Assembly: GCA_022561215.1 (NCBI GenBank)
Contig: JADFRQ010000020.1
Location: forward strand, 1 to 44,477
Source: Chloroflexota bacterium
GTDB taxonomy: Bacteria > Chloroflexota > Anaerolineae > Anaerolineales > E44-bin32
Reading direction: 5' to 3'
DNA: 44,477 nt
Part shown: piece after piece, positions 16,784 through 26,477 of the stretch
Layout of the letters: every line of letters begins with the position of its first letter
Numbering within the stretch: the first letter of the stretch is position 1
Program-made: the position numbers and the translations under genes
The notes under the pieces: model-generated
Databases searched by the model: none
The model's input: only the letters and a program-made list of their open reading frames with translations
What the model was told of the DNA's origin: nothing

Positions 16784-18226
16784 ATGAAAGTGATCAAAAT
16801 CATCGGATTGGGCCCCGGCGATCCAAAACACATTAGCCGTAAAGCATGGGAAATCCTCTCCTCATCTGACGAATTATTGCTGAGAACGAATACGCACCCT
16901 GTCGCCCAGGCGCTTCCTTCATCTGTGCGGGTCGAATCCTTTGACAAGTTCTATGCAGCGATCACTGATTTCGACGAAATATATGAGCGCATTGTCGGAA
17001 GAGTGATTGAGCTGGCGGATAAAAGGGATGCGGTTGTATATGCTGTGCCTGGAGATCCAAATGTGGGTGAGTCGACAGTCGCTCTGCTGCGCGATGAAGC
17101 CCGCCGACGAGGAATTCAGGTGGATATAATCCCTGGGATCAGTTTTATTGAGCCCAGCCTCGATTTGCTGGAGATTGATGCGCTGGATGGCCTCTATATA
17201 GCCGATGCATTAAGTTTGGCAGCGGGGCATCATCCTCCGTTTTCTCCTGATATCCCTGTGTTGGTGGCTCAACTCTATTCGCAAAATATCGCCGCGGATG
17301 TAAAACTTACCTTGATGAATCAGTACGCCGATGATCATCCGGCTGCACTTCTGCATCATGTCGCTACAGAACAGGCACAGGTGGAAAACCTAGTGCTCTA
17401 TGAAATTGACCGTAGCGAATTCATCGATGGGATGACCACTCTTTATCTTCCTCCTGTAGAGACCTCTTCAAGCTTTGAAGCATTTCAAGAGACGGTTGCG
17501 CACCTGCGTGCGCCAGATGGATGTCCATGGGATCGCGAGCAGACGCATGAATCATTGCGCAAACATATTCTGGAAGAGGCCTATGAAGTTCTGCAGGCAA
17601 TTGACAATCAGGATCTTGACGCGCTTAAAGAGGAACTGGGAGATCTGCTATTGCAAATCGTCCTTCAAGCGCAGATTGCAGGCGAAACAGGTATCTTTCG
17701 AATGTCGGATATCCTTCGTGGCATAAATTCCAAAATTATTCGCAGACACCCACATGTGTTTGAGGGGATGGAGGTAAATGGCATCGATGAAGTCCTTCAC
17801 AATTGGGAAGCACTAAAGGCCGTCGAACGTGAAGCAAATGGGAGAGGCGAAGGGATCTTGGATGGCATCCCGGGGCATCTTCCAGCACTTGCTCAGGCTA
17901 ATGAAATTCAGAGTAGAGCAGCGCGCGTTGGTTTTGCTTGGCCTGCTCTGAAGCAGATTCTCAACAAGATTGAAGAGCAATACGCGGAAGTTCAGGAAGC
18001 GCGAGAACTAGATGAGCAGAGCAAAGAATTGGGGGATTTATTCTTTGCGTTGGTAAATTATGCGCAGTGGCTGGATATTGATCCTGAAACTGCATTGCGA
18101 GCAACAAACAAACGTTTTCAAGTGCGATTTTCAAGAATGGAAAACTCCATCATAGAACAAGGCAAAAATTTATCCGAGATTGCGTCGAATGAGTTGGAAC
18201 ACTTATGGCAGGAGCAAAAGGGCTGA
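16784..18226 (+). CDS. mazG: Tetrapyrrole methylase / MazG nucleotide pyrophosphohydrolase fusion (YabN type)
   Basis: About 480 residues. The N-terminal half (1-220) is a tetrapyrrole-methylase-like fold with GLGPGDP at residues 8-14 and YAVPGDPNVGEST. The C-terminal half is a tandem MazG domain with Glu264, Glu265, Glu268, Glu284 and Asp287 in EEAYE...EELGDLL, and a second copy (KELGDLFFALVNYA). MazG enzymes hydrolyse NTPs to NMP and pyrophosphate. The ATG at 16784 is nine bases from AAAGGGAG; an ATG at 16775 is too close to it. The substrate of the methylase half is unknown. Confidence 0.92.
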   Translation: MKVIKIIGLGPGDPKHISRKAWEILSSSDELLLRTNTHPVAQALPSSVRVESFDKFYAAITDFDEIYERIVGRVIELADKRDAVVYAVPGDPNVGESTVALLRDEARRRGIQVDIIPGISFIEPSLDLLEIDALDGLYIADALSLAAGHHPPFSPDIPVLVAQLYSQNIAADVKLTLMNQYADDHPAALLHHVATEQAQVENLVLYEIDRSEFIDGMTTLYLPPVETSSSFEAFQETVAHLRAPDGCPWDREQTHESLRKHILEEAYEVLQAIDNQDLDALKEELGDLLLQIVLQAQIAGETGIFRMSDILRGINSKIIRRHPHVFEGMEVNGIDEVLHNWEALKAVEREANGRGEGILDGIPGHLPALAQANEIQSRAARVGFAWPALKQILNKIEEQYAEVQEARELDEQSKELGDLFFALVNYAQWLDIDPETALRATNKRFQVRFSRMENSIIEQGKNLSEIASNELEHLWQEQKG

Positions 18227-19617
18227 TAAGCGATCAGGAGAACTGCACACGAAAAATTTTCGTGGCCGCCTTTGCTGCTCTACTTTATGGCAGCATGTTT
18301 GGCTGTCAGGCTGACGTTGGCGTCCAAAACTCGCCCATTCCCTCAAGAACTTCCACTGCAGCTGCGACGATAATCCCAAATTCATCTGCGATCCCATCAC
18401 CCACAATCACACGTGTTCCCAGCGCCACACCAACCCCGGGTCCCGTATTTCTGCTCGAAGGGCCTCCATCGTCGATTTCCTACACAATTCCCCTAAACAT
18501 CCAGTACCTCACAAAAAATGACGCCACCTTATTCTTCGAGCTCGAATTGCCGGCGGATGGTTTCTTATTTTATTGGCCGAGTGGGGCATCACCCTCTGGC
18601 GGAAAATGGATTGAAATTAATGATAAATCGACACGCCATCTGATTGCATTACATGGCCTGATTCAGGATGAAGATTACTTCGCTGCGGTCGGACTACTCG
18701 GCCCAGGTGGAAGCTATTATGTACCTGTTTTTGGCAAAGACTCCTGGGATCCGATTAAAGTACGCCCCTTCGACATGCAAGCAGATGTGGTGCGCATTGG
18801 CGTTATCGGCGACTCTGGTTTTGGAGATCGAGTCACAAAAAATCTAGTCACGCAGATAATGGAATACGATATCGATTTGCTCATCCATACCGGTGATCTT
18901 GTTTACCATGCAGAAGATGAAGCAACTCCGGGAGAAGCCTACGCGGCAAAATATTATCGAGCATTCGCACAAGTACTCCACGAAATGCCCGTCTATCCAG
19001 TACTCGGGAACCATGAGTATGACAAAGCAGTCATGTGGATGGATCTCCCCTACTATGCCCGGGCATTTCCGCCCCTTCCAATAGACCCCAAGAGCCAAAT
19101 TGATTCCGAAATATTTCGACAATATTATGCGCTGGAAATAGGCTCTCTCCAATTTCTCTTCCTCGACTCCCAGGCCTTTTGGACTGGAGCCGGCTCCGAC
19201 GACCAAACCAACTGGCTGGAACGTCGGCTGAAAAATAATCCCTTCAGCGCAACGATTGTAGTGTTTCATGTTGCCCCCTATACCAGCGGGCTTCACCGCG
19301 AGGATGGGAAAATATTGCGCCAGAAGTGGCTTCCCTTGTTTGAGCAATCCAATGTCATTTTGGTGATCACAGGCCATGATCACAACTATGAGCGTTTGCA
19401 GGACAACGGAATTACGTACCTTGTTTCGGGTGGAGGATCAGCTGTGCTTTACGGTCTTAATGAGCGATTAAGGCAGAGCGAATTCTTTGCTTCCCGAAGC
19501 AATTTTCTTGTTCTTACATTGCAAAACGATGGATTAAGTGTAGCTGCCATTGATGCCGAAGGGATGATATTGGATACATTACACTTGCAATTCCCATCTT
19601 CAATCGAGGTTCAATAA
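18205..19617 (+). CDS. Secreted or lipid-anchored metallophosphoesterase (calcineurin-like)
   Basis: A 470-residue protein overlapping the mazG end by 22 bases. The N-terminus has a basic, hydrophobic stretch ending in GSMFGC (a weak lipobox, Cys near residue 34), then a Ser/Thr/Pro-rich linker. The dimetal phosphoesterase motifs follow: GDSGFGD (about 202), HTGDLVYH (about 229), GNHEYD (about 268), VFHVAPY and GHDHNYER (about 390). The domain order resembles purple-acid-phosphatase-like surface enzymes. The substrate is unknown. A later start would lose the charged part of the signal. Confidence 0.85.
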   Translation: MAGAKGLISDQENCTRKIFVAAFAALLYGSMFGCQADVGVQNSPIPSRTSTAAATIIPNSSAIPSPTITRVPSATPTPGPVFLLEGPPSSISYTIPLNIQYLTKNDATLFFELELPADGFLFYWPSGASPSGGKWIEINDKSTRHLIALHGLIQDEDYFAAVGLLGPGGSYYVPVFGKDSWDPIKVRPFDMQADVVRIGVIGDSGFGDRVTKNLVTQIMEYDIDLLIHTGDLVYHAEDEATPGEAYAAKYYRAFAQVLHEMPVYPVLGNHEYDKAVMWMDLPYYARAFPPLPIDPKSQIDSEIFRQYYALEIGSLQFLFLDSQAFWTGAGSDDQTNWLERRLKNNPFSATIVVFHVAPYTSGLHREDGKILRQKWLPLFEQSNVILVITGHDHNYERLQDNGITYLVSGGGSAVLYGLNERLRQSEFFASRSNFLVLTLQNDGLSVAAIDAEGMILDTLHLQFPSSIEVQ

Positions 19618-19993
19618 ACACTTGCATGTTATATCGCCGGACCGCTGGTTAGGAAAAGGGCAAGGATGGATCAGTGCTCGCAAATGGTGTGGTGTGAGTT
19701 TGTGGGGTTAATGGCTAGCAGCGTGCAAGGGCGCGTGACGCGACAATGTTTTAACTTATTGTAGATACTCGCCGCCGGCTTTGGGGCTCTTCACAGATTG
19801 CGCAGTAAACCGAAGGTTAAAATAATAAAAGGATGAGCTTAATTGGATGATGGGGACTAAAATATCAGGTGCTAGGCTCAACCGACCGTGATCATTTCGG
19901 CCAAGGTGGAAGCCAATCATCAACTATGGGCCTAATGCAAAGCTTAGGTCAGCACACGCATTACACTACGAAAACGAGCGGAGAAATAAAGAT
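19618..19993 (+). other. Intergenic region upstream of pckA
   Basis: 376 bases without a convincing gene. The short frames here have no family features. No clear -35/-10 pair, riboswitch or terminator was recognised. The last part holds the pckA ribosome-binding site (CGGAG, followed by an AT-rich spacer). Transcription signals for pckA probably lie here but cannot be placed from the sequence alone. Confidence 0.5.
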
Positions 19994-21604
19994 ATGGCAG
20001 AAAATGTTGGCACCCCGGGCGAGTACGGTCTTGATCAGCATGGGCTTAGTGATCTAAAAACCATTCATTGGACGTTACCGATTTCCAGATTAATGGAATA
20101 TATTGTTCGGCGTGGTGAGGGACAAATTGTCCATAACGGCGCGGTCGCCATCCTTACGGGAAAACACACCGGGCGGTCGCCGAATGATAAATTTATCGTC
20201 CGCGGCGGTGAATCGGAGACCAGAATTGCGTGGGGAGACGTAAATGTCCCTATGACGGAGGAATGTTTTGAGAAACTGCATAAGAAAGTCCTGGACTATT
20301 TTAAGCAGCGCGACGTATTTGTCCAAGATGTAGCTGCGGGGGCCAACCCGAAGTACAAATTGCCGATCCGCGTGATCACGGAAAACGCCTGGCAAAGCCT
20401 CTTTGCCCGTCACATGTTCCTTGCGTTGCCTGATGAGGAACTTGTCGGGCATATTCCCGAGTACACAGTTCTTCACGCGCCAAATTTTCAAGCCGATCCC
20501 GAAAAGGATTGCACAAATTCCGAGGCATTTATCATCGTTAATTTTTCGCTTAAACTTGTCTTGATCGGCGGTACGAAATATGCGGGTGAAATCAAGAAAT
20601 CTATTTTCACAATATTGAACTATCTTCTTCCTCAAAAAGACGTGCTCTCTATGCATTGCTCGGCAAATCAAGGCAAAGATGGAGATGTGGCTCTCTTTTT
20701 TGGGCTTTCAGGAACCGGAAAGACGACGCTTTCTTCGGATGTCGAACGAGACTTAATTGGTGATGACGAACATGGTTGGGGGGAGGATGGCGTTTTTAAC
20801 TTTGAGGGTGGGAGCTACGCAAAAACGATCCGTCTCAGTCCAAAACTCGAGCCAATTATTTGGAAAGCGGCAGGCACTTTTGGAACGGTTCTGGAAAATG
20901 TTGTCGTCGACCCCTTATCCCGAAAAATTGACTTTGACGACGGCAGTTATACCGAAAACACTCGGGCAGCTTATTCCCTGTCCGCAGTGAAAAACAGGAT
21001 AGAAAAGGAAGTTGCTGATCATCCGCCCAACGTGTTTTTCCTTACGGCTGATGCATTCGGAGTGCTCCCACCGATCTCATATCTGTCCTCCGATCAAGCA
21101 CAATATTATTTTCTCTCCGGTTACACTTCAAAATTGGCCGGAACAGAAAAGGGATTAGGCACCGAACCGCAGGCAACCTTCTCGGCATGTTTTGGCGAGC
21201 CATTTCTTCCATTGCATCCGCGCGAATATGCAGAATTACTAGGCAAGCAAATCGAGCGGCACAAAACTCGAGTTTGGTTGGTCAATACCGGGTGGACGGG
21301 GGGTCCATTTGGCATTGGTGAACGGATGAAACTTGAATACACGCGTGCCATGGTCCACGCCGCGATTCAGGGCGATCTAAATAATTTGCTGACACGTAAG
21401 GAACCACATTTCGGCTTGCAAATTCCAGAGTCGTGTCCAGGAGTGCCTGCACAAGTTCTCGACCCGCGATCAACGTGGGAAGAACCCGAGGCCTATGACC
21501 GCCAGGCAGCTGTTCTCGTAAAGCGGTTTATAAATAATTTTCAAAAGTTTGAGGAAATGGTATCCGCCGAGGTGATAAGCGCGGGACCAACCTTGGGAGA
21601 CTAA
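19994..21604 (+). CDS. pckA: Phosphoenolpyruvate carboxykinase (ATP)
   Basis: A 536-residue enzyme that interconverts oxaloacetate plus ATP with PEP plus CO2, the gateway of gluconeogenesis. The ATP-type signatures are present: TGKHTGRSPNDKFIVR near the start, the kinase-1a P-loop GLSGTGKTTLS at residues 237-247, GDDEHGWGEDGVFNFEGGSYAK with the metal and substrate residues, and the C-terminal WLVNTGWTGGPFG. CGGAG precedes the ATG. It is convergent with adk, only 16 bases away. Confidence 0.97.
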   Translation: MAENVGTPGEYGLDQHGLSDLKTIHWTLPISRLMEYIVRRGEGQIVHNGAVAILTGKHTGRSPNDKFIVRGGESETRIAWGDVNVPMTEECFEKLHKKVLDYFKQRDVFVQDVAAGANPKYKLPIRVITENAWQSLFARHMFLALPDEELVGHIPEYTVLHAPNFQADPEKDCTNSEAFIIVNFSLKLVLIGGTKYAGEIKKSIFTILNYLLPQKDVLSMHCSANQGKDGDVALFFGLSGTGKTTLSSDVERDLIGDDEHGWGEDGVFNFEGGSYAKTIRLSPKLEPIIWKAAGTFGTVLENVVVDPLSRKIDFDDGSYTENTRAAYSLSAVKNRIEKEVADHPPNVFFLTADAFGVLPPISYLSSDQAQYYFLSGYTSKLAGTEKGLGTEPQATFSACFGEPFLPLHPREYAELLGKQIERHKTRVWLVNTGWTGGPFGIGERMKLEYTRAMVHAAIQGDLNNLLTRKEPHFGLQIPESCPGVPAQVLDPRSTWEEPEAYDRQAAVLVKRFINNFQKFEEMVSAEVISAGPTLGD

Positions 21605-21620
21605 GGTAATGCGGACGAAC

Positions 21621-22292
21621 TTATGCGATATCTTGACTTTCAATTAACTTTCTCAGCGCTTGCTGGATAAGGTTAGAGACTTCAGTTACAGACCCCTCGC
21701 CATCAATTTTGATCAGCATATCCCGGGCGGTATAGTGGGCAATTAATGGAGCCGTTTGATTCTGGTACACGCGTAATCGCGCCTTTACGGTTTCAGGCTT
21801 ATCATCATCCCTTTGATAAAGATATTCCCCCTGACAACGCTCGTAAGGGCAAGATTCGAAGGGATTATGTTCATTGTGGAACGGGAGCTGACAGTCCTTG
21901 CATACCAATCTACCAGAAAGACGCTTAATGATTTCATCTTCACGCACAGTTAGGTAGATGACGGCATCAATCATCGTTCCCCGGGATTGGAGTATTTCAT
22001 CCAATGCCCGCGCCTGATTAATCGTCCGCGGAAAGCCATCAAATACCACGCCTCTTTCCGTATCTACTTGCATGAGCCTCTCTCGTACCATGTCGATGGT
22101 CGTTGAGTCGGGCACCAATTGCCCTTTTTCAATAAAGGTCTTGGCTAGTTTCCCAAGCTCAGTCTTTCGTTTAATATTCTCGCGGAAAAGCTCGCCCGTA
22201 GATAAATGGACCATTCCAAATTGCATTTGAAGTAACTCTGCCTGTGTGCCTTTTCCTGATCCTGGACCGGCCAGGAGGATTAAATTCATCAT
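21621..22292 (-). CDS. adk: Adenylate kinase, zinc-LID type
   Basis: A 223-residue kinase converting AMP plus ATP to two ADP. The P-loop is GPGSGKGT at residues 9-16, the AMP site has HLSTGELFR and FDGFPRT, and the LID carries Cys131, Cys134, Cys148 and Cys153 (a structural zinc site) and RDDDKPETVKARL. Tandem ATGs (22292, 22289) are both possible starts. In many genomes this gene lies between secY and map; here it stands alone on the opposite strand. Confidence 0.96.
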   Translation of the reverse strand: MMNLILLAGPGSGKGTQAELLQMQFGMVHLSTGELFRENIKRKTELGKLAKTFIEKGQLVPDSTTIDMVRERLMQVDTERGVVFDGFPRTINQARALDEILQSRGTMIDAVIYLTVREDEIIKRLSGRLVCKDCQLPFHNEHNPFESCPYERCQGEYLYQRDDDKPETVKARLRVYQNQTAPLIAHYTARDMLIKIDGEGSVTEVSNLIQQALRKLIESQDIA

Positions 22293-23331
22293 CGATCCCC
22301 AATACAGTGTGAAACAACTATTATATTGGACGGGACCGATTTATGGGTCAAAAGATTAACGATAGCATTGCAGAGGGCAACCTGATCCCACCTTGGCTTT
22401 TTCATTCAGACATGGATAGGTTACACCAAGCTAAGGCACAGGCCAAGAAAATTCCAGAGAAGTATTGGTTCAAAGATATTTGGGTTCGGCGCGCATTATG
22501 CGCCAATCGTTCCCCAAATTACTCATCGACTTATTCAAACGAGGTAAATGCCGGATTTTCTATCCCTGGAATACGATCCTTTCGTCCGATGTCGAAATAA
22601 ATTTCGAAGGTGCATTGTTGTAGTTGCATTGATATTATAGGGGCAAAAGGGATCGATATCGAGGGGCCTTTCATTTTCAAGATCCAATTCACACTTCTCT
22701 CATGCAACCTCTGATTCTCCATTACCATCAAAAAGAATAGCGGAAGACGCTGCTGCAAGGGGACCTCGTGTCGCAGCTTGGACAGCTTCGCTTGAAATTG
22801 CGTCGACTCTGATGACTTTCCTCGTGCAGTAGGACACCAGTACCGCAAGCAGCAAAGAAGATCGCGGCCGGACGCCTAAGCACAAGCGTTATGATGTGGG
22901 CTGGGCGCATATTTGTATTTTCTCTCACCGGACGGAGATTGAGTGGATGGATGCCCCTCTCGTTCATGTCTTCTTTTGCGAGCGGAGACGCACAGAGAGT
23001 AGGTACCCATTTTGGGATCTATCAAGCGACCCCCAGACCTGAGGGGGACAGGCCTGGGGGCGGTCGCGACATTGACAGAACGCCAAGTAACGACAGATAC
23101 AATTATAGGGGTTGACTGCACCTCAGCAATAGCCAGAATCTCCCACTAGAATACTACCCGTTCGATTTTCTCAATCCCACGAATAAAACCCGGGAAATCA
23201 CAGAACGTGCGTTCTACGTGGAACAGGAAGTTTTTTACTTGGTTTTGCTGGGTAGTGTGGATTTGCCCCCATCCAGTGATAGGGATATGATAGGGTTTGA
23301 AGGAATGAATGAGCTGTGAGGGGTTTTTTAG
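22293..23331. other. Long intergenic region upstream of the response regulator
   Basis: About 1,040 bases between the divergent adk and response-regulator genes. Short frames on both strands (up to 105 codons) have no recognisable motifs, odd composition and no convincing ribosome-binding sites. I read the stretch as non-coding or decayed. It contains a GC-rich imperfect hairpin at 23026-23067, listed separately. Confidence 0.5.
23026..23067. repeat. GC-rich 42-base imperfect palindrome
   Basis: The outer arms GCGACC (23026-23031) and GGTCGC (23062-23067) are exact complements. Inside them CCCAG and CTGGG pair, then CCT with AGG, with small bulges and a loop that includes GAGGGGGA. No T-run follows. 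It lies in a gene-free stretch and looks like a small palindromic repeat element rather than a terminator. Copies elsewhere in the genome would be needed to confirm this. Confidence 0.45.
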
Positions 23332-24036
23332 ATGGTCGAAGAGGCACTCATTCTCGTAGTAGATGACGATGATATTGTCGCCCGAACAATAGAAAGAAGT
23401 TTGCGTGCGGGTGGCTATCGAGTAGCTGTGGTCCATAGCGGCGTTGAAGCGCTCAAATCCGTGCGCAGAAACCCGCCTGATCTTATGGTGCTCGATGTCA
23501 TCATGCCAGGAATGGATGGGGTTGAAGTTTGCAAGCAGGTGCGAGCCGATCCATTAATGAGTGATCTACCTGTCCTCTTTCTAACGGCGAAGAGCAAAGA
23601 AGAGGATCGCATCGAGGGATTGCGAGCTGGGGCAGATGATTATCTCGTGAAACCTTTTAACCTTGATGAACTTTATCTACGCGTTCGAGCAGTGCTGCGG
23701 AGGACGAGAGTCGTTGCTGATAAACCTGTGGATCAAAAATTGACGGTCGGAAATTATTCTCTCGATACACGTTCCTATGAAGTAGAGGGACCCAATGGTC
23801 CCAAGGTACTTACCCCGGTACAGTTTGATTTGCTCTATCATCTTATGTTACATCCCGATCAGGTTTTTTCACCTGAGCGATTGCTGCAAGAAGTGTGGGA
23901 TTATCCGCATGATACTGGAAGCCCAGATTTGGTGCGCGTGCATATTAAGAATTTGCGAGCTAAAACCGAGGTAGATCCATCACAACCGATATTCATTCGC
24001 ACGATAAAGGGTCATGGATATACAGTCACCGCATAG
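23332..24036 (+). CDS. OmpR-family response regulator
   Basis: A 234-residue two-domain regulator. The receiver domain (1-118) has the acidic pocket at VVDDDD (residues 9-14), phosphoacceptor Asp55 in VLDVIMPGMDG, the Thr in FLTAKS, and Lys107 in DYLVKPF. The winged-helix DNA-binding domain (about 135-234) has LTPVQFDLLYHLMLHPDQVFSPERLL and VRVHIKNLRAKTE, ending RTIKGHGYTVTA. GAGGGG lies upstream of the ATG. The histidine kinase gene follows at once, so the two form a two-component pair. Targets are unknown. Confidence 0.93.
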   Translation: MVEEALILVVDDDDIVARTIERSLRAGGYRVAVVHSGVEALKSVRRNPPDLMVLDVIMPGMDGVEVCKQVRADPLMSDLPVLFLTAKSKEEDRIEGLRAGADDYLVKPFNLDELYLRVRAVLRRTRVVADKPVDQKLTVGNYSLDTRSYEVEGPNGPKVLTPVQFDLLYHLMLHPDQVFSPERLLQEVWDYPHDTGSPDLVRVHIKNLRAKTEVDPSQPIFIRTIKGHGYTVTA

Positions 24037-24057
24037 GTGTTCCCCCCAGGTGTTGGT

Positions 24058-26133
24058 GTGACTAAGTTTGAGTATAAGCGTAGCGTAGAACGAAACCCGC
24101 GCATCGACATTCAACAAGCAATATCGCAGGCTATGGGAAATGTTCTCGGATTGGATCAGATTGCGCCCGCGGTTTTGGATCGTGTATCTCACCTTTTTCG
24201 CGGGGCAGATTTGGCGCTTTCCCTGATCGCTCGACATGAAGAGAAGCCATTCCCTGTCTGGGCCATGGGAGAAGAGCAGGAAAAATCAAACTTTTTCCTG
24301 CAAAAGGGGGTACTTTGGGACACCGCGCAAATGGTCCATCAGCAGGGATTTAAGACGATCCCCGACAAATTTCATGTCTGCGCGATAGAGGATAGCAAGG
24401 GTCTCACCGGGCTGCTGGTTTTGCATCGCGGGAATGAGGTGATGGTGCGGTCTGCGGATACGCTTGCAGCAGAATTGTCCAAGGCGGCTGAACAAATCGA
24501 GAACATTACGGATGTGCAGCGACTCACGCGTGAGATGGAGATTCTCAATCGCACGGCAAAATCGCTCACTACTTCCTTTGATCTTGATAGCATCCTGGTA
24601 GCCACAATGCAAGGAATTTGGGAACTCTTTCCGGGTTTTAGCGCGTTACTTACTCTGATTGACTTCGATACGGAACGAAACTATATCAAGATCCCTCTTG
24701 ATGGCGAACCGGATCAAGTTTGGCACTATGACTCCAACGGGAAGGTTGGCATTGTCCACGAATGTATAAACAATCAGGCCACATTGCTCTTGCAAGATGC
24801 TTCAACTGATATTCGATACAATGCTGCTGTGGATGGTGTTCTTGACGCCGAAGTTGCCACGTATGCCTGCGTTCCCCTTTTGGCGCATGAGCGAGCTTTG
24901 GGCGCGATATCCGTATATGACAAAAGAACGAGCGCTTTTGGTAAGAGTGAGCTCGATTTACTGATAGCCTTCGCCGCTTCGGTTGCAGTCGCAATTTCAA
25001 ACGCGCGCTTGTTTCATGATGTGACAACAGCAAACAAAAACCTTGAATCAAGCCGCTTGGAGATTGAGCAGAGCCGGAATACGCTTTTAGCTCTTTTTGA
25101 CAACCTCGATGATGAACTCTATATCATCGACGATGAATACCATCTTATCGCCGTCAATCGAGCGCGTGCCCAGCGTGTCGGAAGAGCGCCCCAAGAAATG
25201 GTGGGTAAAATTTGCTTCGAAGTTCTGGAAAATCAGTCTGCTCCTTGTAACGGTTGTCTGGCGCATACCACTTTTGCGGAAAATAAAAAAACTATCCGCA
25301 CGGAACATAGCCTAGATACATTGCGGCAAACGGTCATCCGCGAGATTTATACGTATCCCATCCTCGACGCAAATAATGATGTCAAGCGCACTATCTTGCA
25401 GTTGCGCGATGTCTCGGAGCGGATCCGGCTAGAGTCTTCACTTATCCAGGCCGAAAAGCTAGCCACATTGGGTGAATTGGCTGCTGGCGTTGCCCATGAA
25501 TTGAATAATCCGATTACTGCGGTGATCCTAAATACTCAACTACTTCAGCGTGAAATTGAAAATAATTCGGTCGATTTAGAATCGATCGAACTCATTAAGC
25601 GCGCAGGGAAACGTGCCCAAAATGTGGTGCGCGAGCTGTTGGATTTTGCGCGCCAGGACCCCCGCCAATTCCAATCGATTGATATCAACACAACGATTGA
25701 GCAGGCGCTTTCTCTCATTGACCGGCAGTGGGTAAATACGCAGGTAAATTTGGAAATAGAACTGGGAGATGATCTCCCGACCGTACTAGGCAACGGGGAT
25801 CATTTGCAGAGTGTTTGGATTAATCTGCTTGTTAATGCACATGATGCTTTGGAAGATCACTCTGGCGACATCCGTGTTATAAGCAAGCGAACAAATGATT
25901 CCGTCGTCGTGCTGGTTGAGGATAGCGGCATGGGGATCAGGCCAGAAGATATCGAGAAAATTTTCGATCCCTTTTTTACGACAAAGGCTCCCGGAAAAGG
26001 AACCGGATTGGGATTGGCAACCTGCTTTCGCATCATCCAGCAGCATAAGGGCAGAATCGATGTTGAGAGCACGCTTGGGAAGGGATCAAGATTTTCCGTA
26101 ATTCTCCCCATTCAAACGGCCTCGAACTCATAA
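24058..26133 (+). CDS. Multidomain sensor histidine kinase (GAF, PAS, HisKA, HATPase)
   Basis: About 691 residues from the GTG at 24058 (AGGTG upstream); a GTG at 24037, right at the previous stop, is the alternative. Domains in order: a divergent N-terminal sensor region, a GAF domain (about 165-315), a PAS domain (about 340-450) with a CFEV...CNGC cysteine cluster, HisKA with phosphoacceptor His480 in GELAAGVAHELNNP, and HATPase_c with the N box NLLVNAHDAL, G1 DSGMGI and G2 GKGTGLGL. No membrane segments are evident, so it is probably cytosolic. It is the partner of the upstream regulator. Confidence 0.92.
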   Translation: MTKFEYKRSVERNPRIDIQQAISQAMGNVLGLDQIAPAVLDRVSHLFRGADLALSLIARHEEKPFPVWAMGEEQEKSNFFLQKGVLWDTAQMVHQQGFKTIPDKFHVCAIEDSKGLTGLLVLHRGNEVMVRSADTLAAELSKAAEQIENITDVQRLTREMEILNRTAKSLTTSFDLDSILVATMQGIWELFPGFSALLTLIDFDTERNYIKIPLDGEPDQVWHYDSNGKVGIVHECINNQATLLLQDASTDIRYNAAVDGVLDAEVATYACVPLLAHERALGAISVYDKRTSAFGKSELDLLIAFAASVAVAISNARLFHDVTTANKNLESSRLEIEQSRNTLLALFDNLDDELYIIDDEYHLIAVNRARAQRVGRAPQEMVGKICFEVLENQSAPCNGCLAHTTFAENKKTIRTEHSLDTLRQTVIREIYTYPILDANNDVKRTILQLRDVSERIRLESSLIQAEKLATLGELAAGVAHELNNPITAVILNTQLLQREIENNSVDLESIELIKRAGKRAQNVVRELLDFARQDPRQFQSIDINTTIEQALSLIDRQWVNTQVNLEIELGDDLPTVLGNGDHLQSVWINLLVNAHDALEDHSGDIRVISKRTNDSVVVLVEDSGMGIRPEDIEKIFDPFFTTKAPGKGTGLGLATCFRIIQQHKGRIDVESTLGKGSRFSVILPIQTASNS

Positions 26134-26477
26134 AATTAGTACGTACTCTCCGCCAAACGACCTTCTTCCCACAAGCCTAATCTCTACTTGCCTTGGCCGA
26201 TTCTGATGGATTTTTCGGCATTAGTGAGATCATCTGGCTTGGTTCGATTATTGACGTTCATTTTTTTAAGGATTGATGGGAAGTAGCCAAACTACACCGC
26301 AGCACAATCCGGGGCCGGCTGCTGTGCGGCTGAATAGCAACGGAATGCGGGCGCAATCGCCTGGCATTGGGTTTTCATCGGACGGTACCTAGCAAGACGA
26401 TGATCGACTTGTTGCGGTGTGGTTTCTTTACAGTGGTTTTACGTGGCCAGCCATCAGCGTGTACTAGGATCACAGCG
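26134..26477 (+). other. Intergenic region before the lone receiver gene
   Basis: 344 bases after the kinase stop. It holds a short palindrome (AGTACGTACT at about 26137) close to the kinase end, and otherwise no gene or clear promoter. An in-frame upstream extension of the receiver gene (from 26367) has no domain match and is not considered coding. Confidence 0.4.

Noticed and set aside
19878-19905. A possible second TetR operator ahead of pckA (ACCGACCG followed by TGATCATT)
   Set aside because: Only one half matches the 28919-28936 palindrome; the other half does not, so it is most likely chance.
22343-22600. An 85-codon plus-strand frame in the adk-response regulator gap
   Set aside because: No family motif, no convincing ribosome-binding site, and unusual amino acid make-up with no hydrophobic core pattern.
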